DNA from: Trujillonella humicola | GTDB taxonomy: Bacteria > Actinomycetota > Actinomycetes > Mycobacteriales > Geodermatophilaceae | Assembly (NCBI RefSeq): GCF_046233715.1 | Contig: NZ_JBJNRJ010000020.1 | Span: 9,847 to 73,846, forward strand | Length of the DNA: 64,000 nucleotides | Reading direction: 5' to 3' | Shown here: positions 15,874-25,500 of the stretch, in pieces | Layout: the number at the start of each line of letters is the position of its first letter | Numbering within the stretch: position 1 is the first letter of the stretch | Notes under the pieces: generated by a model | What the model was told of the DNA's origin: nothing | Databases searched by the model: none | The model's input: the letters and a program-made list of their open reading frames with translations, nothing else | Made by a program: the position numbers and the translations under genes

Positions 15874-16863
15874 GTGTCCGCCGTCCCCGTCATCGACGTC
15901 TCCGCCCTCCGCGCGGGATCCCTGGACGAGCGCCGGCGCGTCGGGGCCGAGATCGCGGCGGCCTGCGAGGAGATCGGCTTCTTCCAGATCACCGGTCACG
16001 GCGTCGACGAGGAGCTCGACGCGGCGACCTACCGGGCGGCGCGCGACTTCTTCGACCTGCCCGCGGAGCGCAAGGCGGAGGTGTCGCAGCCCTCGACCGA
16101 CGTCGTCCGCGGGTGGTCGGCGGTCGGCGCCGAGGGCCTGGCCGCGTCGATGGACGCCGAGGCGCCGGGCGATCTGAAGGAGAAGTTCGACATCGGGATG
16201 CCGGACGTCCCCGACGACCCGTACTTCGGCCCGGAGCTGGCCGGCACCCACTTCGCGCCCAACCTCTGGCCCTCGGCGCTGCCGGAGATGCGCCCGCTGT
16301 TCGAGCGCTACTTCGCCGAGATGGCCGAGCTGTCACGGCTGCTCATGCGGGCCTTCGCGCTCGGCCTGGACCTCGACGAGGACTTCTTCGAGTCCAAGAT
16401 CGACCGGCACATCAGCATGTTCCGGGCGATCAACTACCCCGACCAGCCCACCGAGCCCCTCCCGGGCCAGTTGCGCGCCGGCGTCCACACCGACTACGGC
16501 AGCCTGACGATCGTGCGGCAGGAGGAGGCACCGGGCGGGCTGCAGGTGCGCGACAAGACCGGGGCCTGGGTCGACGTCCCGGTCGTGCCCGGGGGGCTGG
16601 TCATCAACATCGGCGACCTCATGGCCGAGTGGACCAACGACCGCTGGGTGTCGACGCTGCACCGGGTGGTCAACCCGCCGCGGGAGGTGGCCGCCGACAG
16701 CCGCCGGCTGTCGCTCATCTTCTTCCACCAGCCGAACTACGACGCCGTCATCGAGTGCCTGCCCGGGTGCCTCGCCCCCGGGCAGACCCCGCGCCACGAG
16801 CCCGTGACGTCGGGAGCCCACCTGCTGGGCAAGTTCGTCAAGCAGGTCACGTACGCGTCCTGA
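15874..16863 (+). CDS. Isopenicillin-N-synthase-family 2-oxoglutarate/Fe(II) dioxygenase
   Basis: A 329-residue cytosolic oxygenase. The N-terminal DIOX_N part (IGFFQITGHGVDEEL, RDFFDLPAERKAEV) precedes the jelly-roll core. Iron ligands are the HxD of GVHTDYGSLTIV and the His of TLHRVVNPP; the 2OG-binding RxS is in RRLSLIFFHQPNYD. The MPDVPDDPYFGP and FRAINYPDQP segments are shared with bacterial gibberellin-oxidase/ethylene-forming-like enzymes whose substrates are mostly unknown. GTG at 15874 has GAGGAG upstream. No biosynthetic neighbour fixes the substrate. Confidence 0.9.
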   Translation: MSAVPVIDVSALRAGSLDERRRVGAEIAAACEEIGFFQITGHGVDEELDAATYRAARDFFDLPAERKAEVSQPSTDVVRGWSAVGAEGLAASMDAEAPGDLKEKFDIGMPDVPDDPYFGPELAGTHFAPNLWPSALPEMRPLFERYFAEMAELSRLLMRAFALGLDLDEDFFESKIDRHISMFRAINYPDQPTEPLPGQLRAGVHTDYGSLTIVRQEEAPGGLQVRDKTGAWVDVPVVPGGLVINIGDLMAEWTNDRWVSTLHRVVNPPREVAADSRRLSLIFFHQPNYDAVIECLPGCLAPGQTPRHEPVTSGAHLLGKFVKQVTYAS

Positions 16864-16874
16864 GCGGGTCCGCT

Positions 16875-16928
16875 CCCCGGCGGCGCCCAGCGGCGACCGC
16901 TGCGCTCAGCGGACGGGCGCCGCCGGGG
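16875..16928. terminator. Inverted repeat overlapping the end of the zinc-ribbon gene
   Basis: CCCCGGCGGCGCCC (16875-16888) is perfectly complementary to GGGCGCCGCCGGGG (16915-16928). The right arm lies inside the last codons of the 48-residue gene. Likely terminates the dioxygenase transcript, and possibly both directions. Confidence 0.5.
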
Positions 16929-17052
16929 GCACCGGGGGCTTGCGGCGGGTCTCCAGGCGCAGGACCGGCTGGGTCAGGGCGAGCAGTTCCGTGCCGCAGG
17001 AGACGCAGTAAACGCCGCGCTGGTCGTGGGTGCCGCAGGTGGGGCAGGACAC
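16906..17052 (-). CDS. 48-residue zinc-ribbon microprotein
   Basis: MSCPTCGTHDQRGVYCVSCG supplies a CxxC...CxxC zinc knuckle, followed by a basic, proline-rich tail ending PPVPPAAPVR. GTG at 17052 has GAGGAG upstream; a longer in-frame ATG at 17106 adds an uncharacteristic extension. Probably a small cytosolic zinc-binding protein of unknown role. Two other microproteins of this size class lie at 18562-18684 and 61756-61878. Confidence 0.75.
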   Translation of the reverse strand: MSCPTCGTHDQRGVYCVSCGTELLALTQPVLRLETRRKPPVPPAAPVR

Positions 17053-17188
17053 GGGCTCTCCTCGTTCCGGGAGTCCGTCGGGACTCGGGCCGGGCGACGA
17101 TGTCACGCCGGCGACACCCGCCGGTCCCGTATGGGACGTGTGGGACGAGACGTCAGCGAACCGTCACGGAGCCGCCCGGACGCGACCG

Positions 17189-17280
<92 letters not shown>

Positions 17281-17377
17281 TGGTACGATACTAAACCAAA
17301 CCGTCAGGGACCCCCCCGGACGCGCCCGCCGGCGCGGGCCGGGGGGGGGGCGCGGCCAGCGGGGGTGGACGGCGGGC

Positions 17378-17887
17378 TCAGCGGGCCCCGAGCGACCGCC
17401 AGTACTCGTTGAGGGCGTTGTTCGTCTTCACGAACCACACGATCGGCCCGACGATGATCAGGATCCCGGGCAGGTACCACAGGCCGGTCGCGCCGCTCAC
17501 CGGCTTGGGCCGGCCGGCCCGCTCGTACATGGTGCCCACCTCGCTGCTGGCCAGGAAGGGCGAGGCGACCCCGATGAAGATCGCGAGGACCAGGGCGAGC
17601 CCGCCGCCGAGACCGTTGCCCGTGTGCCGCTTCATCTCCTCGTGGACCTTGAAGTACCAGACGAGGCTGTAGATCCCCAGGGTCACGATGCACAGCAGGA
17701 TCGCGACACCGGTGCCGCGCACCTGGCCGATCGGCCCCGACGGCGCGAAGTACTGCCCGGAGGTCGGGGCCGCGGGCATCGGCTGCCCGGCGAAGCCGCC
17801 CTGCGCGGCGCCATAGCCGGGCGGCGGGGGCGGAGGGGTCTGCGGCGCCGGGTAGGACGGTCCGCTGGGGTACTGGGAGGTCGACAT
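17378..17887 (-). CDS. DUF4234 family membrane protein
   Basis: A 169-residue protein. The first 50 residues are a proline/glycine/tyrosine-rich cytosolic tail (SQYPSGPSYPAPQTPPPPPP). The rest is a DUF4234 domain with about three helices: VAILLCIVTLGIYSLVWYFK, GGLALVLAIFIGVASPFLAS and LPGILIIVGPIVWFVKTNNALNEYW, including the family WYFKxxxEM and NNALNEYW landmarks. Function unknown. ATG at 17887. The region to its right end, toward the gap, is unreliable only beyond the stop. Confidence 0.87.
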   Translation of the reverse strand: MSTSQYPSGPSYPAPQTPPPPPPGYGAAQGGFAGQPMPAAPTSGQYFAPSGPIGQVRGTGVAILLCIVTLGIYSLVWYFKVHEEMKRHTGNGLGGGLALVLAIFIGVASPFLASSEVGTMYERAGRPKPVSGATGLWYLPGILIIVGPIVWFVKTNNALNEYWRSLGAR

Positions 17888-18057
17888 GGCGCCCCGTTTC
17901 CTGCATCGGCCGGCGGGCCCTCCGTCGGCGGCAGCAAGCTAGACCGCCGGGGGCCACGAGCACAGGCTTCCCGGCGTGACCGGGGCGGCGGTGGCCCCGG
18001 CCGTCACGGCGCTCCCTCCCGTCCCGCTCGCCGCGAGGCATCGCCTCGGTCGGGACC

Positions 18058-18531
18058 TCAGCCGGGACCTCGGCCGAGGACCGTGGCGGCGAGCCGGTCG
18101 AGGAAGGGCAGCTGCCCCTTCACCAGCTTCTCCCGCGCCTCGGCGAGGCCGAACCAGCCGGCCCGGTCGATCTCCGGGAACTCCTGCACCCGCCCGGACC
18201 GGGGCGGCCACTCGAGCGGGAAGGTGTTGCTGCGGCAGGTCGCGGCGTCGAGGTCGCCCTCGGCGGTCCACACCGACAGCACCTTGCCCGAGGCCCGCAC
18301 CTCGCCCAGCGGCAGCAACGCGTCGGCCGGCACCGGGCTGCCGAGCTCCTCGGCGAACTCCCGGCGGGCAGCGGCCTCGGCGTCCTCGTCCTCGTCGTGC
18401 TCGCCCTTCGGGATCGACCAGGCGCCGGCGTCCTTGCGGGCCCAGAACGGGCCGCCCATGTGACCGAGCAGCACCTCGAGCCCGGCCGCCCCGCGCCGGT
18501 GCAGCAGCACCCCCGCGCTCCGCCTCGCCAC
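18058..18531 (-). CDS. NUDIX hydrolase
   Basis: A 157-residue cytosolic pyrophosphohydrolase. The Nudix box G-x5-E-x7-REFAEELG is complete at about residues 43-65. The start ARRSAGVLLHRRG and WSIPKGEHDEDED match the small actinobacterial NUDIX group acting on nucleoside-diphosphate compounds; the exact substrate is not predictable. ATG at 18531. Downstream is the DUF4234 gene, upstream a zinc-ribbon microprotein gene on the same strand. Confidence 0.92.
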   Translation of the reverse strand: MARRSAGVLLHRRGAAGLEVLLGHMGGPFWARKDAGAWSIPKGEHDEDEDAEAAARREFAEELGSPVPADALLPLGEVRASGKVLSVWTAEGDLDAATCRSNTFPLEWPPRSGRVQEFPEIDRAGWFGLAEAREKLVKGQLPFLDRLAATVLGRGPG

Positions 18532-18561
18532 GCCCCCACCCTCGCACGCGAGGCGCCGGAG

Positions 18562-18684
18562 TCAGCGCGGGCGGGCCTCCCGCACGGCGCGGGTCCAGCT
18601 GGAGCGCACGCGCACGATCGTGGTGGCGCGGGCACGGGCGCAGGGTGCGCAGCGGCCGGTGGGGGTGCAGGTCGGGCAGGACAT
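18562..18684 (-). CDS. 40-residue cysteine-rich microprotein
   Basis: MSCPTCTPTGRCAPCARARA contains CxxC and CxxC motifs that could coordinate zinc, followed by a basic tail TTIVRVRSSWTRAVREARPR. ATG at 18684 is preceded by a strong GGGAGG. The start MSCPTC is nearly the same as in the 48-residue microprotein at 16906. Located 30 bases upstream of the NUDIX gene, so cotranscription is likely. Function unknown. Confidence 0.6.
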   Translation of the reverse strand: MSCPTCTPTGRCAPCARARATTIVRVRSSWTRAVREARPR

Positions 18685-18808
18685 CAGGGCCTCCCTCGGA
18701 GTCGGTGCGCCGGACCGTGGCAGAGCCGCGGACCCGCGGGCCTGCACCGACGCGCCGGTGGGACAGGACGTCACCTGCCGGACACGGCCCGTTGCCCCGC
18801 CGGTCGGC

Positions 18809-19360
18809 TCAGGGGCAGCGGCCACCTCCGGAGCCCCGACCGCCGGCCCCGTTCCCCGGGGCGACGGGCCCGCGGTCGGCCCCGCGGTCGATCCCGCGGT
18901 CGGCCCCGCGGTCGGCCGGCCGCCCACCGGGGCCGCAGGGGTCGTCCGGCGGGTCGGCCGCAGGAGCGGCCTCGTCCGCTTCGCCGACCGCCGCCTCGTC
19001 CGCAGCCTGGTCCGCCGGCGGCTGCGGGGGCGGGGGTGGCGCGGGCGGCGGGCCGACGGGCGACGGAGCGACCGGCGGGGCGGACGGCGTCGTCGTCCGC
19101 CACGCAGGCGGCGGCGGGGCAGGCCGCGGCTCGTCCGACAGCTCCGCCGGCAGCGACGCGGCGGCGGGTCGCTCCTCCGGCGCCGGTGCGAGGACCACCG
19201 CCGACCCGGCGACCGCGGCCAGCAGGACGGCGACCGCGGCGACCGGCCACCTGCGCCACCGGGGCCCGCGGTCGGCCCGGTGCCGCGAGGAGAGGGGCAT
19301 CCGGTCGGTGTCGGCGTCCGCCGGGGGGACCGGGCCGCGGTCGTGCGGGCTGCTCGGCAT
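18809..19360 (-). CDS. Proline-rich single-pass membrane protein
   Basis: A 183-residue protein with a short cytosolic N-terminus (RGPRWRRWP), one transmembrane helix (VAAVAVLLAAVAGSAVVLA, about residues 38-56) and a long extracytoplasmic domain rich in Pro, Ala, Asp and Gly. The C-terminal region has the degenerate repeat DRGADRGIDRGADRG. No catalytic motif. Such proteins may span the cell wall, but this is inference. Transcribed divergently from the giant helicase gene. ATG at 19360. Confidence 0.6.
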   Translation of the reverse strand: MPSSPHDRGPVPPADADTDRMPLSSRHRADRGPRWRRWPVAAVAVLLAAVAGSAVVLAPAPEERPAAASLPAELSDEPRPAPPPPAWRTTTPSAPPVAPSPVGPPPAPPPPPQPPADQAADEAAVGEADEAAPAADPPDDPCGPGGRPADRGADRGIDRGADRGPVAPGNGAGGRGSGGGRCP

Positions 19361-19482
19361 CGGGCGCGAACGTACGACCGCGTTCCGCCGTCGCGGCACC
19401 GACGCGCGCGCCGCGACGCCGTCCGGGCAACGATCCTCCCCGCCTGTCACACCCGCCCCAGGCACGCGTCGAGCCTGACCGG

Positions 19483-19502
19483 ACCGGTCCGTCCGGACCG
19501 GT
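19483..19502. promoter_or_regulatory. Inverted repeat immediately upstream of the helicase gene
   Basis: ACCGGTCCG-TC-CGGACCGGT, 9-bp arms around two bases, ends 11 bases before the ATG at 19514. It could be an operator for a dimeric repressor or a 5'-UTR stem limiting translation. TAGACA at 19502-19507 could serve as a -10 element of a nearly leaderless transcript. Confidence 0.4.
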
Positions 19503-19513
19503 AGACAGGGCCC

Positions 19514-22500
19514 ATGAGCACCACGCCGGCCCGTCCGTCGCCCGCCACCCCGGGCAGCGCGCGACCCGCCGTGGCGATCGCGGCGACGACCACGCCGGTG
19601 CTCTCCTACGCCCTCGCGCACAACCGCGTGCCGGTGGTGTCCCGCCTGGCGCTGACCAACCACGGGGCCGCCGTCTCCGGCGCCACGGTCCGGCTGTCCG
19701 TCCAGGACTCCGAGGGCCCCATCGGCGGCGCGGTGGAGCGGCTGGTCGACCTGGAGGCCGGGCAGACGACGGTGCTCGCCGACCTGGGCCTGGTGATGGA
19801 CCCCGCGGCGATGCTGCAGATCGACGAGCAGCGACCGGGCTCGATCGAGGTCGACGTCCTGGTCGACGGCGAGGACGTCGCGGGAACCGCCGCCCCGGTG
19901 CAGGTGCTCGCCGCCGGCCAGTGGCTGGCCACCCCCGTGCCGCTGGCCCTGGAGATGCTCGCCGCGCACGTCCTGCCGCACCACCCGGCCGTCGGCGCGC
20001 TGCTCGACGAGGCGAGCGCCCTGCTCGCCGAGCGCACCGGCGACCCGTCGGTCCAGGGCTACCAGGCCGGCCCGGAGCGGGTCGACGCGATCGTCGCCGC
20101 GCTCACCACCGCCATGGCCGCCCGCGGCATCCGCTACAGCGAGCCGCCGGCGAGCTGGGCCGACCTCGGGCAGAAGGTCCGCACCCCCGGCGACGTCCTC
20201 GACGGGCGGGTCGGCACGTGCCTGGACACCGTGGTCGTGCTGGCCGCCGCGCTCGAGCACGCCGGCATCCGGCCGCTGCTGTGGGTCGCCGAGGGGCACT
20301 CGTTCCTCGGTTACTGGCGCGAGGAGCGCGGCGCGGAGAGCGCCGCCACCACCGACGTCGCGCCGCTGGTGAACCTGGTCGACCTCGGCTACGTCCGGCT
20401 GGTCGAGACGACGCTGCTGGCCTCGCGCGCCGCCGACGCCCCGGCCCCCGACCCCGAGGAGCTGCACCGCGCGGCGTACACCGCCTGGCTGGCCGGCGGT
20501 CCGGGCGACCGGGCGCTGGACCGGGTGCTCGGCGTGACCGACGTCCACCGGGCCCGCCGGGACGGCATCGTGCCGCTGCCGGCGCGCACCCGCGGCTCCG
20601 ACGGCACCGTGCAGCTGGTCGAGTACCGGCCGGCCGTGCACGCCGCCGCCCGACCGGCCGAGCGGGCCGTGGCGCCGGTCAGCCGGCACGGCCGCCCGGA
20701 GGCCCCCGCGCGGGTGCAGCAGTGGAAGAACAGCCTGCTGGACCTGTCGCTGCGCAACCGGCTGATCAACTACACCGAGCGGTCCGGGCTGCCGCTGACC
20801 GTGCCCGCCGGCTCCCTGGCCGCGCTGGAGGACCTGCTGTCCGGTGGGACCGCGGTGACGCTGCTGCCGTCGGACCGGCTGGCCGCCGTGCACCGCGAGC
20901 GCGGCGTCGGCGGCGCCGCCGAGCTGCCGGAGGAGGTGCTCGCCGAGACGCTGGCCGAGCGCCGGTCGGTGCACGCCGACGTCACCGAGGGCGGCTACCT
21001 GCCCCGGCTGCGCGGGCTGGCCTACAAGGCCAAGACCGTGCGCGAGGAGACCGGCGCCAACAACCTGTACCTGGCGCTGGGCAGCCTGGTGTGGGAGCTC
21101 GACGGCCGCCCGCTGCGCTCACCGCTGGTCCTGGTGCCCGTCGTCCTCACCGCCGCCTCCCGCACCGGCGGCTACCGGCTGTCCCTCGACGACACCGGCG
21201 GCGCCACCCCCAACTACTGCCTGCTGGAGAAGCTGCGGCAGGTGCACGGGCTGGTGGTCCCCGGCCTGGTCGATCCCGAGGACGGCGCCGGCATCGCGCT
21301 GGACCGGGCGCTGCGGGCCGTGCGCGAGGCGCTGGCCGACGCCGGGCTCCCGCACCGGGTCGAGCCGACCGCCGACCTCGCCGTCCTGCAGTTCGCCAAG
21401 TACCGGCTGTGGAGGGACCTCGACGAGCACTGGGCCGACCTGGCGCAGAACCCGCTCGTCGCGCACCTGCTGCACGAGCCGACCGAGGCCTTCGCCGACC
21501 CCGCGCCCGACACGGCCGGCTCGGTCGACCTCGACGAGCTGGCCGCGCTGTGCCCCGTGCCCGCCGACGCCTCGCAGCTGCGGGCGATCGCGGAGGCGTC
21601 GGCCGGGCGCACCTTCGTGCTGGAGGGGCCGCCCGGCACCGGCAAGTCGCAGACGATCACCAACCTGCTGACCCGTGCGGTCGCCGACGGCAAGCGGGTG
21701 CTCTTCGTCGCCGAGAAGCGCGCCGCCCTCGACGTCGTCGCGCGCCGGCTGGACGCCGTCGGCATGGGACCGTTCGCGCTGGACCTGCACGACAAGGGCA
21801 GCAAGGCCGCCGCCGTCCGGGCGCAGGTCAAGGCGGCGCTGGAGCACGCGGTCGCCGCCGAGGAGCAGGACCCCGCCCACCGGCAGAGCCGGACCGACGC
21901 CGAGGACCTGCGCGCCGCGCGGCGCACGCTGGCCCGCTACACGGCCCGGCTGCACGCGCCCAACGCCGCCGGCCTGTCCTGCTACTCGGCCCGCACGGCA
22001 CTGCTGGCGGCGGGCCCGGACGCCCCGGTGCTGCCGGTGCCGCCTCCCGTCGTGGCCGCGGCCTCCGCCGAGGACCTGACCGCCGTCCGCCGTGCCCTGG
22101 CCCTGCTGCCCGACGTCGCCGACCTCGCCCGGCCCTCGCCGCGGCACGCGTGGGCGTTCGTGGACTCCCCGCGGGTCGACCTGCTCGCCGCCCAGCAGAC
22201 CGCCGCGGCCGTCGACGCCGCGATCCGGGCGCTGCCGGCCGAGGAGCACCTGGCCCGGGCGCTGCGCGAGGTGCGCACCCCCGCCGACCTCGACGGTCTG
22301 GCCCACCTGCTCGCCGGGCCGGCCACCACCCTCGACGTCCTCGACGAGGTCCCCACCGAGCGCTGGACCACCGCCACGACGCAGGTCCTCGGTGAGGTCG
22401 CGGCCTTCGCCTCCGGCGTCCACCCCGGCCTCGACGTCGCCGGCCCCGAGGCGCTGGCCCTGCCGCTGGCCGAGCTGTACGTGGAGGCGCAGACCGCGCA

Positions 22501-25500
22501 GGCCGGCACCTGGCTGGCCCGCCGCCGCGGCCTCACCGCCGTGCGCGAGCGGCTGGCGCCGGTGCTGCGCCCCGACGTCAAGCTGCGGCTGCGCGACGTC
22601 CCGGACCTGACCGCGGCGCTGTGGCGGCTGCAGCAGGCGGCGGCCGCGCTGGCCGCCCGGGCGTCGGTCATCCCCGGGCTGGCCGTGCCGGCCGGCTGGA
22701 ACCCGCTCCTGGAGCCCGACCTGCTCGAGGGCCAGGTCGCGTGGCTGCGGCGCAGCGGCGCGCTGGCCGACAGCGCGAGCGAGTTCGCCGTCCAGCTGCG
22801 GCGCTACGTGGTGGGTGGCCCGGGCCCCGATCCGGCCGCCGCGGCGGCCGTCGGGCGGCTGCGCGACGCGCTGGGCGCGCTGCTCACCGCGTGCGCCAGC
22901 GACGCGCGGCGGCTGGCCGCCTGGTGCGGGGACGACGGGCTGGTCTTCCGCTGGACCATGACCCGCCCCGAGCGCGGCGTCGAGCACACCGGGCTGATGT
23001 CGCTGCGCCGGTGGATCTCCTTCCTGGACACCCTGGAGCCGCTGCGGGCGGCGGGCCTGGCCGACGGCCGGACGGCGCTGGTCCGCGGCGAGCTGCCGGC
23101 CGACGACGCGCTGCGTGCCTTCGAGCACGGGGTCGCGCTGGCCTCGGTGGCCGAGCGCCGGGACGCCTCGGACCTGGACGCCTTCGACGCCGAGGCGCAC
23201 GAGAAGGCGATCGGGCGCTTCGCCGCCGCCTCCCGGGCCGTCCGCCGCCACCTGGCCGCCGCCCTGCCGGCCTCGGTGCTGGCGGCGCGGCCGTTCGACG
23301 CCCGGACCGGCGACGGCCGGGTCGGGGCGCTGCAGCGCGAGCTGGGCCGCTCCCGCCGGGGCCTGGGGGTGCGCGCGCTGCTCGAGCAGTACGCCGACCT
23401 GGTCACCGCCGTCACCCCGTGCGTGCTGGTCAGCCCGGACTCGGTGGCCCGCTTCTTCCCCGCGCGCGCCGGGCTGTTCGACCTGGTGGTGTTCGACGAG
23501 GCCTCCCAGATCCGGGTCGCCGACGCCGTGGGGGCGCTGGGGCGCGCCCGCGCCGCGGTGGTCGTCGGGGACAGCCGGCAGATGCCGCCGACGTCCTTCG
23601 CCGAGCCGGCCGCCGGCGGGGAGGACGACGTCGCCGACCTGCTCGGCACCACGGTGGAGGACGAGGAGTCGATCCTCTCCGAGTGCGTGCAGGCGCGGGT
23701 GCCGCGGCAGTGGCTGTCGTGGCACTACCGCAGCCAGGACGAGTCGCTCATCGCCTTCAGCAACGCCAACTACTACGACAACCGGCTGTCGTCGTTCCCC
23801 GCTCCCACGCACGGGCGGGCCTCGGCCGAGCCCGGCGGCCGCGGCATCGGGCTGGTCCGGGTCGACGGCACCTTCCACCGGTCCGGGGCCGGGCGGCTGC
23901 TGCGCACCAACCCGATGGAGGCCAAGGCCGTCGTCGCCGAGATCCGCCGGCGCTTCGACGCCTCCCCGCACCGGCTGCCCTCGATCGGCGTCGTGACGTT
24001 CAACGCCCAGCAGCGGTCCTACATCGAGGCGCTGCTGCGCGACGCCGACGACGACCGGCTGGTCGAGGCGCTGGACCGCACCGACGGCGAGGGGTTGTTC
24101 GTCAAGAACCTGGAGAACGTGCAGGGCGACGAGCGCGACGTCGTCCTCTTCTCCACCGGCTTCAGCCCCGACGACCGCGGGGTGCTGCCGCTGAACTTCG
24201 GCCCGCTCAACCGGGTGGGCGGCGAGCGCCGGCTCAACGTGGCGGTCACCCGCGCCCGGCGGCAGGTCGTCGTCTTCACCTCGTTCGACCCGGCGCAGCT
24301 GCGCGCCGAGCAGACCGCCTCGGTCGGCGTGAAGCACCTGCGGGCCTACCTGGACCTCGCCGCGCACGGCACCTCGGCGCTGCCGCGCGAGGCCCGGCCG
24401 GCGAGCACCCTGGACCGGCACCGGGAGGAGGTCGCCGAGGCGCTGCGCGGGCGCGGGCTCACCGTGCGCACCGACGTCGGCCTCTCCGAGTTCCGGGTCG
24501 ACCTCTCCGTCGCCGCGCCCTCGGCGCCCGGCACCCCGGTCATGGCCGTGCTGCTCGACGGCCCGGCCTGGGCGCGCCGGCGGACCGTCGGGGACCGCGA
24601 CGGCCTGCCCGTCGAGGTGCTCTCCGGGATGCTGGGCTGGCCGGCCGTCGAGCGGGTGTGGCTGCCCGCGTGGCTGCGCGACCGCGACGCCGTCCTCGAC
24701 CGGCTCGTCGCCACCGCGACCGCCGCCGCCCCCGCCCCCCTCTCCGCGGCCCCTCCCACCGAAGTGGCCACTCCGGCGACCCCTCCCCCCACCGAAGTGG
24801 CCACTTCGGCGGGTCCTCCCTCCGCCGAAGTGGCCACTTCGGCGGAGATCCCGGTGGCGGCGACGGTGCCGCCGGTCCGGCCCGTCCTCGCCGTGGTGGA
24901 CGACGGTCCCGGCACGCCGCCGGCCGCCGCCGCTCCGCTGCCGCCCGCTCCCCCGCTGGCCGCGCTCCGGTCGGCCCCGGCCGCCGCGATGGCTCCGGCG
25001 CCGTCCCCCGCGCCGGTGACCGCACCGCGCGCCGAGCTGACCGTGGTCGCGGCCCCCGTCGAGCCGGCCGTCGAGCCGGCCGTCGAGCCGGCGGTCGAGC
25101 CGGCAGTCGAGCCGGTCGTCGAGCCGCCGGTGCCCGCCCGGCGCGCCAGTGCCACCCGCCGCCCGGCCGCCGTCCTGGCCCACGGCGAGCAGCCGTTCAG
25201 CCCCTGGTCGCCCCGGCCGGCCGGTGACCGCAAGACCCTCGACCAGCTGGCCGACCCGAAGGCCGCCCGCGCCGTCCGCCGGCTGCTGGCGGCCGGCGTG
25301 CGGGCCGAGGGCCCGGTGCACCGCGACCGGCTCGTCCGCCTGGCCGCCGGCGCCTACGGCCTCACCCGGGTCACCGAGACCCGCCGGGACGCGCTGCTCG
25401 CGCTGCTGCCGGCCGAGCAGCTCGCCGGCGACTTCGTCTGGCCGGGGGACGCCGACCGCGCCGGCTGGACCGGCTACCGGCGCCAGGCCGCCAGCGCCGA

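Noticed and set aside
24993..25130. GAGCCGGCCGTC direct repeats in the helicase linker as a CRISPR-like array
   Set aside because: Short in-frame repeats (VEPA units) without spacers; simple low-complexity coding sequence.
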